Assembly (NCBI GenBank): GCA_964537975.1
Contig: CAZIDP010000020.1
Span: 6,858-70,857 of the forward strand
From: SCBR16-9 sp964537975
GTDB taxonomy: Bacteria > Hydrogenedentota > Hydrogenedentia > Hydrogenedentales > SCBR16-9
DNA: 64,000 bases
Direction of reading: 5' to 3'
Both the position numbers and the translations under genes were made by a program. Of the stretch, positions 28,002 to 38,155 are shown piece after piece. Position 1 is the first letter of the stretch, and each line of letters starts with the position of its first letter. The notes under the pieces are model-generated. The model was given only the letters and a program-made list of their open reading frames with translations, made no database searches and was not told the origin of the DNA.

Positions 28002-31000
28002 ATGAATTTACATCTGTGTAAAAAAATATTAAAAACCTGGTTGTGTTGTTGTTGCTTGATATTCCTGGCAGGCTGTAACAATGAAATGGTCCAAAATGAT
28101 ATTGCATCATCACTTGCTCATGACTACTCACATGACCGTGAAAATATCGACGCTATGCGCTGGTTTACCGCCTATGACTTTGCGGACCGCATTCAGGACG
28201 CTGATCGCATCAATGCACGGCACGCAGTCGCGCAAACAAACTCTGCGAACAATACACCTCGCAGTGCCATTTTCCAACACCCCGACCTGCCAGATGAGCC
28301 GATTTCAACACTTCAGTTTCAACAGATTGAATTACCTGTTCCGGAACATGGTGAACACCTGTTGTTTCATGGCTATATCGCAATCAGTGATCACATTAAC
28401 CTGGCTGAAATGCAACCATTTGACGGTTGCCGATTCATTATCACCTTAAATGAGGAAATCATTTTCGATGAGGTGCATACAGATCAAGTCTGGCGTGAGT
28501 GGTATTTTGAACTGGATGACTACGCTGGACAAGCCATTGACATCCGTTTTGCTGTTGACCCCCGAGAGAACAATGTAGCGGATTGGGCATTATGGGGTAG
28601 ACCGCGTATATTGATTGAAGGAAGGGAGGCCTCAATGCGTTCTGGGCCGCAAATCGAGCTGTTAAAAACAGATAATCTGATGACCACTCCCATGCAAGAA
28701 CGGGTTCTGGAACAACACCTGATGCCGTATGGCAGCCTGACCGTAGCGTTGATGGATCGTCATCTGGACATGCCTGCCTTGTTGCGTGATTCAGCAGATG
28801 CGGCAGGCCCAGCACCGGTTCCCCTGCCACCACGGCTGGTTGTTGGAGAAGGCCCCTCACCTCAAAATCACACGCTTATTCGTGTATTGAATCACCACCA
28901 TATCGCCGAGTATCAATTTCTGGCTTACTCACCAGAGGTGCGTGGTGGTGTTCAGGTACATGCAATTTCATTACCAAATAGAGTGCAGGGAATATTAGCA
29001 GCACCACTTCTGGATGCTGACACCCGGGAAATACGCATCTTTGATACCAAGGGTATCCCAATTCGCCATTTTACACCAGAAGATATGGTGTTGCCTCCGT
29101 ATGAAATCGTGGTGGGTCAATTCCTGGATGATGTATCTGAAGACATCATTGTGCTGGCCTCCCGGCATGTGCCACCAAATGCAGTCCATACGCAACTTCA
29201 CTTTTACACCTCAGAGGGTGTGTTGCTCAAGACTGAAGCGGTAAACATTCCCGAACCAACACCTACATCCACACAGTTGCGCCTTGGAAAAAGCTCAGGT
29301 GAAGTAAATGATACCTACCAAGTACAATTTCTATCGGACCTCCCATCCGTTCCAAGTCTGGAGGACCCGTATTATGTTGGAGAACGCTGGCATGACAACG
29401 CTTTCGATAAAGTTTCTCCTTGGGTAACCAAAGAAGACGAGGCTCGTTCCCTGGTGACAGTCTGGAGCTCGGCACCATCTGGTAATGATTCCATACTGGA
29501 TTTGGGGGCACGTGAAAATCGTTTTTATTATCAGTACCATCATTGGGAGCAGCATCCGGAAGAGATTCCTGAAGATGGTGAACACATCAAGTATTCCTTG
29601 TTTGCACATATCCGTACGGATATTTCGTCGCCGGGCTGGAGTACCGCAGGATTGGAACGTGATGTGGATGAAAGCACGACCTGGGTTAATGATGATTTCC
29701 TGGCTGCTGCCAGGGAGCGCGTTGGCCGATACCACGCAGACCCGCCAACGTTCTGGGAACTGTGTTTTACCCATCGGCAAGGCTACGGCGGGTTTGATCC
29801 CTGGGCTGCATATGTAGACCCTGAAACCGGTATGCACCGATATAGCATGTTGACCAGGAATAACAATCCGGCAACTTACCATGAATTTGATTTCTCCCAT
29901 TTTCATGCAAGTACCTACGCTTTTGAAATTCCAGAACTGGAAAATCTTTATATATTGCCACTTCGTGCGTATTTAAGGGAGCTGGCGAATGTTTTTAAAG
30001 AAAACCCCGAGCACATCGTCGTGGTGGAACCCAATCATGAGCATGAAATTGCCGTGGACGCGGAAGGTACCAACGGCGACTACAATCCAAGAATGATCAG
30101 CGGATTTTTTGATTACCTTCGGCACCAATATGGTCTAGAAGCAGATCAATTAGCAGAAAGACTGGGATATACATCGGGTGATTTTTTTGACGCACCTCGA
30201 AACTGGGAGCGTGGTGATTGGGATGCATACAATGAACAGAACCTGTTTTACAATGAATGGATAGCCTATCAGCGGTATGTTGTCAATCGTCGTCTGGCAC
30301 AGACATTTCGTGAGGCACTATTGGCAGGCTTCCCGCCTGAGTTGATCAAGTCACACCAGATTCCTGACACCTATGCGATAGGGAATCTGGATGCATTCAG
30401 CACGGTCATCTCGCGATATACACCGATTGACTATGCCAAAAATGTCGGCGTTGGATATGGATTCACCCGTTATTCTGTCTGGTATGAAGACCGCCACAAC
30501 GTCATGCAGGGTGCACATTCCTCAGGATTTGATCAGGTTGTGCTGGGTGAATACCAGGCCCTACATCCCGATAATGATGTAGCCTACAACCAGTTACGGT
30601 ATATTTTTGATCATGGTGGATACGCTGTACATTGCATGACCTGGCCAGAGAGTTATGACAATGGATTCAATGCGTCTATGGAACATGCACTTCGGCGTTT
30701 GGTGGTGGAGGACCCCAGAAATCCCAATCAGACCGGTGGTGTTGGCCAAATCAAGCCTTTTATATCTGATACAGACCGTTACAACATCGCCCAGATAGGA
30801 ACCGGACATCATCACACGGGATTGTTGAAGAGCTTAAATGCTGACGGCACCTGGGAAGGTTCTGTATACGTGGTTCCGTTTCATGCCCACGTTGCCATCT
30901 CAACCATTGCAATGCATGAAACCGATCCGAATGCTTATATGAGTGACGTACTGCCAACACTGGATTCTGGCTGCCAACTGGATATTCAGTTTATTGCCGG

Positions 31001-31304
31001 TGCTGGAGCAGGCGCTTCAGCCTTTCTGGAAATCCTGCGGGAAGGCGTTGTCCTGCCAGGATTAAGTATGGTAATCCCCTTACCGGTGGAGCAACAACAT
31101 CATCGCGTGTATTTTCGTACACAAGTCCCAGTCGATGACATTACGGTTCGATTGCGTTTTGATGGTGACCAGATTGATTTTGATGACACCAGTTTTGAAG
31201 TATATTTACAGGAGGAGCAGACTGTAAAACTGGCACTGAATCGACTGGAAGGCATTCGTCATCAGGGAGGTGTTACCTTTGATATCTTGCCGGAAACAGA
31301 ATAA
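28002..31304 (+). CDS. Large lipoprotein with jelly-roll and glycosidase-like barrel domains
   Basis: 1100 aa. Start ATG 28002 (GGGAAG upstream) opens a lipoprotein signal with lipobox Phe-Leu-Ala-Gly-Cys near 22-26, preceded by a run of four cysteines. Residues about 100-200 form a jelly-roll module ('VWREWYFELDDYAGQAIDIRF', 'DWALWGRPRI'), about 300-460 an unassigned beta-rich region, and about 480-830 a barrel-like region with 'HIVVVEPNHEHEIA', 'FFDYLRHQYG' and 'HSSGFDQVVLGEYQ' that reads like a GH42/GH5-type beta-galactosidase fold. The last 250 residues are beta-rich. No confident family; the Glu in 'VVEPNHEHE' and the Glu in 'VLGEYQAL' could be catalytic acids. Third gene of the cluster, 64 bases after the DUF4038 gene. 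Confidence 0.8.
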   Translation: MNLHLCKKILKTWLCCCCLIFLAGCNNEMVQNDIASSLAHDYSHDRENIDAMRWFTAYDFADRIQDADRINARHAVAQTNSANNTPRSAIFQHPDLPDEPISTLQFQQIELPVPEHGEHLLFHGYIAISDHINLAEMQPFDGCRFIITLNEEIIFDEVHTDQVWREWYFELDDYAGQAIDIRFAVDPRENNVADWALWGRPRILIEGREASMRSGPQIELLKTDNLMTTPMQERVLEQHLMPYGSLTVALMDRHLDMPALLRDSADAAGPAPVPLPPRLVVGEGPSPQNHTLIRVLNHHHIAEYQFLAYSPEVRGGVQVHAISLPNRVQGILAAPLLDADTREIRIFDTKGIPIRHFTPEDMVLPPYEIVVGQFLDDVSEDIIVLASRHVPPNAVHTQLHFYTSEGVLLKTEAVNIPEPTPTSTQLRLGKSSGEVNDTYQVQFLSDLPSVPSLEDPYYVGERWHDNAFDKVSPWVTKEDEARSLVTVWSSAPSGNDSILDLGARENRFYYQYHHWEQHPEEIPEDGEHIKYSLFAHIRTDISSPGWSTAGLERDVDESTTWVNDDFLAAARERVGRYHADPPTFWELCFTHRQGYGGFDPWAAYVDPETGMHRYSMLTRNNNPATYHEFDFSHFHASTYAFEIPELENLYILPLRAYLRELANVFKENPEHIVVVEPNHEHEIAVDAEGTNGDYNPRMISGFFDYLRHQYGLEADQLAERLGYTSGDFFDAPRNWERGDWDAYNEQNLFYNEWIAYQRYVVNRRLAQTFREALLAGFPPELIKSHQIPDTYAIGNLDAFSTVISRYTPIDYAKNVGVGYGFTRYSVWYEDRHNVMQGAHSSGFDQVVLGEYQALHPDNDVAYNQLRYIFDHGGYAVHCMTWPESYDNGFNASMEHALRRLVVEDPRNPNQTGGVGQIKPFISDTDRYNIAQIGTGHHHTGLLKSLNADGTWEGSVYVVPFHAHVAISTIAMHETDPNAYMSDVLPTLDSGCQLDIQFIAGAGAGASAFLEILREGVVLPGLSMVIPLPVEQQHHRVYFRTQVPVDDITVRLRFDGDQIDFDDTSFEVYLQEEQTVKLALNRLEGIRHQGGVTFDILPETE

Positions 31305-31560
31305 AACAATTTAAATTAATCATGAGTCCAGCAACTGGAAATAAGTTGGATTGTATTTGCCGTTAAATACATCAATGGATAAGAAGTCATTTTAAGCTGT
31401 TTGAGTTTGTCAAAAACGAATTATTGCAATTTTTATCCATTCTCCATATAAATTACTTAAACTTTGTATGGATTATCGTGTATCATTAATACAAGAGGAA
31501 TTCCGGCATGTACATTAACCTACAACCACGGATATATCTGAATATCCCCTGAAAAAGGCA
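31305..31560. other. Intergenic leader of the sucA operon, 256 bp
   Basis: AT-rich. It must carry the promoter for sucAB-lpd, but no convincing promoter boxes or operator could be picked by eye. No hairpin terminator for the upstream lipoprotein gene is evident. Confidence 0.4.
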
Positions 31561-34482
31561 ATGGAAAACGAATTAACATCGAATCCGCTCAGTCTGGCAT
31601 TTGTCGAGTCACTCTACGAAAGTTATCTTCAAAACCCCGGTAATGTTGATGAAGCATGGCAGAAGTATTTTGCGTCACAACTCCTGGACAGTCCCCCAAC
31701 AAGGGAAGAAGCCTCCAGTGCATTTCGATTGGGGCCATCGTTCAAGCCCAGACCGCTCTTTGGTACTGGTGGCAATGGGTATCATGTAAATGGCAATGGA
31801 ACCACGTTAGCCATGGAACCCGGTGCAGAAGCAGCATCACTACAACACAAAGTAGATCTGCTGATACGCAATTACCGGGTACGGGGACATCGGCGTGCCA
31901 GAATTGATCCGCTTGGACGTAAAAAGCTGGTGATGCGCGAATTGACTCCCGAGTATTATGGTCTTACCGACGCCCACATGGACTTGCCTTTTGCTACTGA
32001 ATTTCTTGCTGGAGGTGGCACACCTGCATTGAAAGAAATAATACATAGCGCGCAACAAACGTATTGCCGCTATATCGGCTGTCAATTCATGCATATCGAC
32101 AGCATAGCTGTGCGTGAATGGTTGCAGAGCCGTATGGAGCGATCTGAGAACAGACTCAAGCTTACACGCAAAGAGCAAATTCGGATACTCACTCGTCTGA
32201 CCGATGCCGTCATGCTGGAAGAATTTATACAGAAAAAATTTGTCGGTGCCAAGAGTTTTTCACTGGAAGGAGCCGAGACTTTAATTCCCCTGCTGGACTT
32301 CGCCATAGAACGTGCCGGAGAGCATGGCGTCGAAGAAGTGATTATTGGTATGCCGCATCGTGGTCGTCTTAATGTCTTGGCCAATATAATGGGCAAGAAC
32401 CCACGCGACATCTTCCAGGAATTTCAAGACAATGTGCCAGAATTGAATGTGGGAAGAGGTGATGTTAAGTATCACTTGGGTTATCATTCCAATTGGATTA
32501 CGGAAACAGGCAAAAAAGTACATCTGGCCTTAACATTCAATCCGAGTCATCTGGAGTATGTAAACAGTGTGGCGCTGGGACGTATGCGCGCTAAAAATGA
32601 CCGTGATGAGGATCCCCGTGGTGACAAGGGACTGGTATTGCTCATTCATGGTGATGCAGCATTTGCCGGGGAAGGTATCGTTCAAGAGACGCTTAATTTG
32701 AGTCAGTTGGAAGCTTACAGTACCGGTGGTACCATCCATGTGATTGTAAACAATCAAATTGGATTTACGACAACGCCCAATCAAGCCCGTTCAACCACCT
32801 ATGCTTCTGACGTTGCCCGTATGTTGCAAAGCCCCATTTTCCATGTTAACGGGGAAGACCCCGAGTCAGTTGCGCAAGTTGTTGGTCTGGCAATCGCGTT
32901 TCGCACAGAATATCGTCGTGATGTCGTCATAGATATGTACTGCTTTCGCCGCCGTGGCCACAATGAAGGCGATGAACCCAACTTTACCCAGCCCCTGATG
33001 TACCAGAAAATTGGAGAACGTGAATCGGTACGCGAGACCTACCTGCGTCGTCTGTTGCGTTTGGGCGGTATCATGGAACAAGAGGCGGAACTGATCGAGG
33101 AAAAGCGCAGAAAGCACCTGGACGATGAATTGAGTGCAGCCCGCAGCCAATCGCGACGTATAGAGTATAAGATAGATTCTGTGCCAAAAAGTAAGATGGC
33201 AGGTCCGGTAGAAGATGCGGAACGTCCACAGAATGTACTCCGTGGAATGTGGAGCTTGTATATAGGTGGACCAGAAATTTATGCGCCGGAGGTGGAGACC
33301 AAGGTAAGTTTAAAACGAATAAAGGCCTTGTTAAGCAAACTTACTCAGCTTCCTGAAGGGTATAAAGTACATCCAAAGCTACAGCGTGTTCTGGAGCAAC
33401 GTCAAGCAATGGCGGAAGGTGAACGTCCATTGGACTGGGCAGCAGGCGAAGCACTTGCGCTTGCCTCACTTGCGACAGAAGGAGTCCGAATACGTCTTAC
33501 TGGACAAGATTCCGAACGTGGAACCTTCAGCCATCGGCATTCTGTTCTGCATGATCAGGAAACAGGTGAGTTGTTCCGGCCATTTCAAAAATTGGATCCG
33601 GAACAGGCCCCGGTGGAAATACATAACAGCCCCTTGTCCGAAGCAAGTGTACTGGGATTTGAATATGGTTACAGTGTTGGTTGTCCCGATGGCCTTATCC
33701 TGTGGGAAGCCCAGTTTGGCGACTTTGTAAATGTAGCCCAAGTCATTATCGATCAATTTATCTCTACAGCAGAAGACAAATGGCGCCGTTTAAGCGGGCT
33801 GACGATGTTACTGCCCCACGGACTTGAAGGAACAGGACCTGAGCATGCCAGTGCGAGGTTGGAACGATTCCTCCAATTGGCGGCTGAAGACAATATTCAA
33901 ATTGCCTATCCGACAACGCCCGCACAGATTTTTCATCTGCTCCGGCGGCAGGTATTACGGCCCTGGAGGAAACCGCTGGTGGTGATGTCACCCAAAAGCA
34001 TGCTGCGCAATACTCGCGCCGTATCAGACCTGGAAGAGCTGTCAGAAGGCAAATTTCACCGAATAATTCCTGACAATGAAATTGATCCGGAATCAACCAA
34101 ACGGATTATTCTTTGTACCGGAAAAATTTATTATGATTTAATCCAGCGTCGTGAAGAGCTTGAACGGACCGATGTGGCTATCATACGGATTGAACAACTT
34201 TACCCGCTCGAAAATAAGTTGGTAAGTAGCGTATTGGCATCTTACACTGACGGGACACCGGTTTTTTGGGTACAAGAAGAACCCGAAAATATGGGCTCCT
34301 GGCGTTATATGTTGTCTAAATTCAGAGACCACATCGATCATCGATTGCCATTCTCGGGTATATACCGACCACCATCAGCCAGTCCTGCTACCGGATCGGC
34401 ATCCAGCCATCGTCTGGAACATATCCAACTCATGGCAGAAGCATTTGGTCTGGCAGTGAGTGTACGCCGTCCTGTAGCCTGA
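31561..34482 (+). CDS. sucA: 2-oxoglutarate dehydrogenase E1 component
   Basis: 973 aa. Thiamine-diphosphate decarboxylase of the TCA-cycle 2-oxoglutarate dehydrogenase complex. The N-terminal E2-binding motif (FVESLYESYLQNPGNVDEAW) is present, then 'YCRYIGCQFMHID', 'KSFSLEGAETLIPLLD', 'GMPHRGRLNVLANI', 'NPSHLEYVNSVALGRMRAK' (quoted in part), the ThDP/Mg site 'HGDAAFAGEGIVQETLNL' and 'NNQIGFTT', and the C-terminal transketolase domain 'LPHGLEGTGPEHASARLER'. Length is normal. Start ATG 31561 has only AAAGG upstream. First gene of sucA-sucB-lpd; the next start is 140 bases downstream. No succinyl-CoA synthetase genes are adjacent. Confidence 0.98.
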   Translation: MENELTSNPLSLAFVESLYESYLQNPGNVDEAWQKYFASQLLDSPPTREEASSAFRLGPSFKPRPLFGTGGNGYHVNGNGTTLAMEPGAEAASLQHKVDLLIRNYRVRGHRRARIDPLGRKKLVMRELTPEYYGLTDAHMDLPFATEFLAGGGTPALKEIIHSAQQTYCRYIGCQFMHIDSIAVREWLQSRMERSENRLKLTRKEQIRILTRLTDAVMLEEFIQKKFVGAKSFSLEGAETLIPLLDFAIERAGEHGVEEVIIGMPHRGRLNVLANIMGKNPRDIFQEFQDNVPELNVGRGDVKYHLGYHSNWITETGKKVHLALTFNPSHLEYVNSVALGRMRAKNDRDEDPRGDKGLVLLIHGDAAFAGEGIVQETLNLSQLEAYSTGGTIHVIVNNQIGFTTTPNQARSTTYASDVARMLQSPIFHVNGEDPESVAQVVGLAIAFRTEYRRDVVIDMYCFRRRGHNEGDEPNFTQPLMYQKIGERESVRETYLRRLLRLGGIMEQEAELIEEKRRKHLDDELSAARSQSRRIEYKIDSVPKSKMAGPVEDAERPQNVLRGMWSLYIGGPEIYAPEVETKVSLKRIKALLSKLTQLPEGYKVHPKLQRVLEQRQAMAEGERPLDWAAGEALALASLATEGVRIRLTGQDSERGTFSHRHSVLHDQETGELFRPFQKLDPEQAPVEIHNSPLSEASVLGFEYGYSVGCPDGLILWEAQFGDFVNVAQVIIDQFISTAEDKWRRLSGLTMLLPHGLEGTGPEHASARLERFLQLAAEDNIQIAYPTTPAQIFHLLRRQVLRPWRKPLVVMSPKSMLRNTRAVSDLEELSEGKFHRIIPDNEIDPESTKRIILCTGKIYYDLIQRREELERTDVAIIRIEQLYPLENKLVSSVLASYTDGTPVFWVQEEPENMGSWRYMLSKFRDHIDHRLPFSGIYRPPSASPATGSASSHRLEHIQLMAEAFGLAVSVRRPVA

Positions 34483-34622
34483 TCCAATATTATGATATGG
34501 TATTACGCGTTGATTTGGGAATCCTTGTTCTTATAGATAATTTCTGTCAGAATTAATATATAGTGCGTGTTTATTGTGTGCCTGCTACCTCTACCCTTGC
34601 ATTAAAAGGAGCTGAAAAAACC

Positions 34623-35879
34623 ATGGCCTTTGACTTAAAGGTGCCGTCTGTCGGTGAATCAATAACTGAAGTACAAATTGGGAAATGGTTGGTAAAGAAA
34701 GGCGACTTTGTGCGCCGGGATGAGCCGGTGGTTGAGATCGAATCAGAAAAAGCGACCATGGAAGTGCCAGCACCAGTTACGGGAATTCTATCAGCGATTT
34801 TAAAAGAAACTGGTGACACTGCCACCATTGATGAAGTTATTGGCCATATGGAGGAAAAGGATGCACCTGCATCCAGTGACAGTTCAGGTAAAGGTAAAGC
34901 GGAAAAAATCGAGCAAAAGGAAACTTCCAAACCTGCACGTGCCCTGGATGCCGACACAGACTTGGAGCCAGAAGTCTCACAAGAAACCCGTCCCACAACT
35001 CGGGTAATGCCCGCGGCCCAGCGCGCGTTGGCAGATAAGGGGTTAGAGGCCCGGGATGTAGAAGCCACCGGTCCGGGAGGCAGGTTATTAAAAGAGGATG
35101 TGATGCGTCATGGCAGCAGCATGGTATCTGCTCAAATGCCTGAACCAGAAGAGCTGGATGCCAAGACATTGGCTGGTTACCGTGAAGAAGAAGTGGTACC
35201 AATGAGTCCCATGCGTCGAACGATAGCCAATCATCTGGTGTCTGCACAACAAAATGCGGCATTACTCACAACATTCAACGAAGTGGATATGTCCGGTTCA
35301 ATGGCACTTCGTAAACAGCTTCAAGATGATTTTGTAAAAAAATATGGCATCAAGCTGGGTTTCATGTCATTTTTTATCAAAGCAAGTGTTGAAGCATTGA
35401 AGCTTGTACCCGAGCTGAATGCAGAAATACGAGACAATAGTATTGCGTATCGAAATTATTATGATATCGGGTTTGCTGTAGGAACGGAGAAAGGACTGGT
35501 AGTTCCAGTGCTGCGAAACGCAGAGGCCATGAGTTACGCCGAAATTGAATTGGCAATATCCGAGTTCGCCCAAAAAGCCCGGCAGAATAAAATTAGCATG
35601 GAAGACCTTAAAGGTGGTACCTTTACTATCAGCAATGGCGGAGTATATGGTTCATTACTGTCTACACCGATCGTAAATACACCACAGAGTGGCATATTGG
35701 GGATGCATGCCATACAGGATCGCCCTGTAGCTGTGGATGGGCAGGTTGTTATACGTCCAATGATGTATATTGCATTGACGTATGATCACCGCATTGTCGA
35801 TGGAAAAGGCGCAGTCACCTTCCTTAAGCGAATCAAGGATTGTGTCGAGAACCCCATGCGGATACTTCTGGAAGTTTAG
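34623..35879 (+). CDS. sucB: Dihydrolipoyllysine succinyltransferase, E2 of 2-oxoglutarate dehydrogenase
   Basis: 418 aa. Start ATG 34623 has AAGGAG upstream and begins at the lipoyl domain, as in the family (MAFDLKVPSVGESITEVQIG); an upstream in-frame start at 34563 would add 20 residues without support. One lipoyl domain (1-80) with the lipoylated Lys in 'ESEKATMEV', a charged linker, the E3/E1-binding domain (about 130-165, MPAAQRALADKGLEARDV), then the acyltransferase core ending in the catalytic 'YDHRIVDGKGAVTFLK' (His-x-x-x-Asp-Gly). The core 'PMSPMRRTIANHL' is typical of SucB. The end of the gene is 76 bases from lpd. Confidence 0.97.
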   Translation: MAFDLKVPSVGESITEVQIGKWLVKKGDFVRRDEPVVEIESEKATMEVPAPVTGILSAILKETGDTATIDEVIGHMEEKDAPASSDSSGKGKAEKIEQKETSKPARALDADTDLEPEVSQETRPTTRVMPAAQRALADKGLEARDVEATGPGGRLLKEDVMRHGSSMVSAQMPEPEELDAKTLAGYREEEVVPMSPMRRTIANHLVSAQQNAALLTTFNEVDMSGSMALRKQLQDDFVKKYGIKLGFMSFFIKASVEALKLVPELNAEIRDNSIAYRNYYDIGFAVGTEKGLVVPVLRNAEAMSYAEIELAISEFAQKARQNKISMEDLKGGTFTISNGGVYGSLLSTPIVNTPQSGILGMHAIQDRPVAVDGQVVIRPMMYIALTYDHRIVDGKGAVTFLKRIKDCVENPMRILLEV

Positions 35880-35955
35880 CGGCTTTCACAACGCTCCCCT
35901 GATATTTTTATTCACTATAACAATTGATTTTTTACTTGAAAGAGGAAATGTGTCG

Positions 35956-37335
35956 ATGAACGAGCATGATCTGGTTGTCATAGGCGCCGGTCCGGGTGGC
36001 TATGTGGCAGCCATACGGGCGGCCCAATTGGGGTTGAACACGGCAATAGTTGAAAAAGTACCGGAACTTGGGGGTACCTGTCTCCGTGTAGGGTGTATTC
36101 CCAGCAAGGCACTTCTGGACAGCAGCGAAAAATATGCTGCAATCAAACATGACTACGCCAAAATAGGTATTAAAGCAAGTGCAGAGCTTGATTTGCCCAC
36201 CATGCTCAAGAACAAAGATAACATTGTTAAAAGTCTTACTGGTGGTATCGGTCAACTCATGAAGAAAAACAAGATCACGCGTTATGAGGGTCATGGACGT
36301 CTTGATGGAGCTGGAAAAGTTGTCGTTGAAGGTAAAGATCCGGTTGAGATCAAGGCAAAGCATATCATCCTTGCGACTGGCAGTTATCCCACCACATTTC
36401 CAGGTATGGAATTTGATGGCGACCGCATAGGTTCCAGCACCGAAGCCCTCAGTTATCCGGAGGTACCAAAGCATCTGGTAATTATTGGAGCAGGTGTTAT
36501 TGGTCTGGAGCTCGGTTCTGTCTGGTCTCGATTGGGTGCGAAGGTTACCGTCTTGGAATACATGGACCATATCCTGCCTGGTATGGACCGTGAGTTGACC
36601 GACGAAGCGTTAAAGATTCTTAAAAAACAGGGGTTGGTATTTCATCTGGGTACCCGGGTCAAAAGCGCCAAAGCCAATGGAAAAGAATGCGTAGTTGAAG
36701 CGGAAGGTATGGAACCGATTAAATGCGATCGGGTTCTTGTTTCTGTTGGTCGAAAACCATACACTGAGAATCTGGGACTTGATACTGTCGGTATTAAAAC
36801 AGATAAAGTAGGTCGTATCGAAGTTAATTCACATTTTAAAACAGCCGCGGAAGGTGTTTATGCCATTGGTGATGTAATTGTTGGCCCGATGTTGGCCCAC
36901 AAGGCAGAAGATGAGGGAATGGCCTGCGTTGAGCGGATTGTGACCGGGTATGGACATGTAAATTACAACGCTATCCCCGGAATTGTCTACACCGATCCAG
37001 AAATTGCGACTGTAGGAAAAACAGAAGAACAATTGCAGGAAGAAGGCACCCCGTACCGTAAAGGCAACTTCCCATACATAGCCAATGGACGCGCTAAGGC
37101 TATTGGCGCTACGGAAGGTTGGGTAAAGATTCTTGCCCATGAAAAGACCGATCGCATACTTGGCGCGCATATGATTGGGAAACATGCTGGTGATTTAATT
37201 GCGGAAATCGCCGTAGGTATCGAGTTCGGCGCCAGTAGCGAAGACATTGCACGCTCCTGCCATGCGCATCCCACCCTGGCAGAAGTCGTAAAAGAAGCAG
37301 CACTAGCAGTCGACAAACGCATGATACATTTTTAG
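35956..37335 (+). CDS. lpd: Dihydrolipoyl dehydrogenase (E3)
   Basis: 459 aa flavoprotein that reoxidises the lipoyl groups of E2 with NAD+. FAD motif 'VVIGAGPGGYVAAIRAAQLG' at 7-26; redox-active disulfide in 'GGTCLRVGCIPSK' (Cys42 and Cys47 approx.); NAD site 'VIIGAGVIGLELGSVW'; C-terminal catalytic 'HAHPTLAEVVKEA' with His-x-x-x-x-Glu. Start ATG 35956 with GAGGAAA upstream; GTG 35950 in the same frame is a close alternative. The longest frame runs back into sucB and was rejected. Ends the sucAB-lpd operon ahead of a terminator. It may also serve other 2-oxo-acid complexes. Confidence 0.98.
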   Translation: MNEHDLVVIGAGPGGYVAAIRAAQLGLNTAIVEKVPELGGTCLRVGCIPSKALLDSSEKYAAIKHDYAKIGIKASAELDLPTMLKNKDNIVKSLTGGIGQLMKKNKITRYEGHGRLDGAGKVVVEGKDPVEIKAKHIILATGSYPTTFPGMEFDGDRIGSSTEALSYPEVPKHLVIIGAGVIGLELGSVWSRLGAKVTVLEYMDHILPGMDRELTDEALKILKKQGLVFHLGTRVKSAKANGKECVVEAEGMEPIKCDRVLVSVGRKPYTENLGLDTVGIKTDKVGRIEVNSHFKTAAEGVYAIGDVIVGPMLAHKAEDEGMACVERIVTGYGHVNYNAIPGIVYTDPEIATVGKTEEQLQEEGTPYRKGNFPYIANGRAKAIGATEGWVKILAHEKTDRILGAHMIGKHAGDLIAEIAVGIEFGASSEDIARSCHAHPTLAEVVKEAALAVDKRMIHF

Positions 37336-37434
37336 CATATAAAAGCATTGCAGAATGATTGCAATGCCGGGTATCAATATTGAAGATGTTACCCAGACAA
37401 TCCATTAATCAATTACTACTTGTACTTGAATAAT

Positions 37435-37487
37435 CAGGGCGGAATCACCGGGCGATATAAACGCTTTGTGAAAACCGCCCTGTTTTA
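37435..37487 (+). terminator. Rho-independent terminator of the sucAB-lpd operon
   Basis: CAGGGCGG (37435-37442) pairs with CCGCCCTG (37475-37482), followed by TTTT. The loop is long (32 bases). Confidence 0.7.
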
Positions 37488-37557
37488 CTATGGAATAAAA
37501 AAAAATTCCAATGCCCAAGAACGATAACCAGATGACATCACCGAAGGAGTTATAATC

Positions 37558-37995
37558 ATGCCAACTCGCTCGGAACGTATCCGGGAAGCCTTTAACAATT
37601 TGCGGGCAGAATCGATGGAGATACTCGATAGTTTTTATAGCCCCGAAGTTGTATTTCAGGACCCGCTGGGACGCATTGAAGGATTGTCGGCATTAAAGCA
37701 ATACTATGCACACATGTACGAGAATGTTCTCAGCATTCGTTTTGACGCTACAGATGAGCTTGTTCAGGGAGATAAGCATGTACTTATCTGGAGTATGTAC
37801 CTGCGTGCGCGGAGCTTGAACAAGGGCAACGAAGTGGTACTGGATGGTAATTCTGTACTTCACTTTGATGCCGACGATCTTGTGCGTTTTCACCGCGATT
37901 ATTTTGACATGGGTGCATTTATTTATGTTCATATTCCGATAGTCGGGTATGTAATTCGCAAGATTAATGCCCGTCTGGAATTACCAAAAATTTGA
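37558..37995 (+). CDS. SnoaL-like / NTF2-fold protein
   Basis: 145 aa. Short alpha+beta-barrel protein of the SnoaL-like superfamily: an initial helix (RSERIREAFNNLRAESMEILDSFYSPEVVFQDPLG, quoted in part), 'GLSALKQYYAHMYENVLSIRF', 'ELVQGDKHVLIWSMYLRAR', and the terminal 'VLHFDADDLVRFHRDYFDMGAFIY' strand block. Members include ketosteroid-isomerase-like enzymes and ligand-binding proteins; in many bacteria this subgroup sits beside short-chain dehydrogenases or sigma factors, but no such partner is here. Good Shine-Dalgarno GAAGGAG eight bases upstream. Function not predictable. Confidence 0.85.
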   Translation: MPTRSERIREAFNNLRAESMEILDSFYSPEVVFQDPLGRIEGLSALKQYYAHMYENVLSIRFDATDELVQGDKHVLIWSMYLRARSLNKGNEVVLDGNSVLHFDADDLVRFHRDYFDMGAFIYVHIPIVGYVIRKINARLELPKI

Positions 37996-38047
37996 CTGTC
38001 TAAAACGTTATAAGGTACCCTATTCCATTGTAAGAATTGATTTTTAT

Positions 38048-38123
38048 TGCCGGATAGTCTAATTGGTAGGGCACCTGATTCTGGTTCAGGCTTGTCTAGG
38101 TTCGAGTCCTAGTCCGGCAACCA
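38048..38123 (+). tRNA. tRNA-Gln (anticodon CUG)
   Basis: Acceptor stem TGCCGGA (38048-38054) pairs with TCCGGCA (38113-38119); discriminator A, encoded CCA to 38123. Anticodon stem CCTGA/TCAGG with loop TTCTGGT gives CTG. T arm CTAGG-TTCGAGT-CCTAG is perfect. Confidence 0.95.
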
Positions 38124-38155
38124 GATTTTTTCTAAACCAAGCCAACCGCACATGC

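Noticed and set aside
29331..29906. Open frame of about 190 codons antisense to the large lipoprotein gene
   Set aside because: No Shine-Dalgarno, no recognisable domain; falls within a continuous plus-strand frame.
35782..35955. Upstream extension of lpd into sucB
   Set aside because: The extension overlaps the sucB active-site region in another frame and has no Shine-Dalgarno; the family N terminus matches ATG 35956.
35932..36570. Open frame of about 210 codons antisense to lpd
   Set aside because: lpd has conserved FAD and NAD motifs throughout this region; the antisense frame has no family resemblance.
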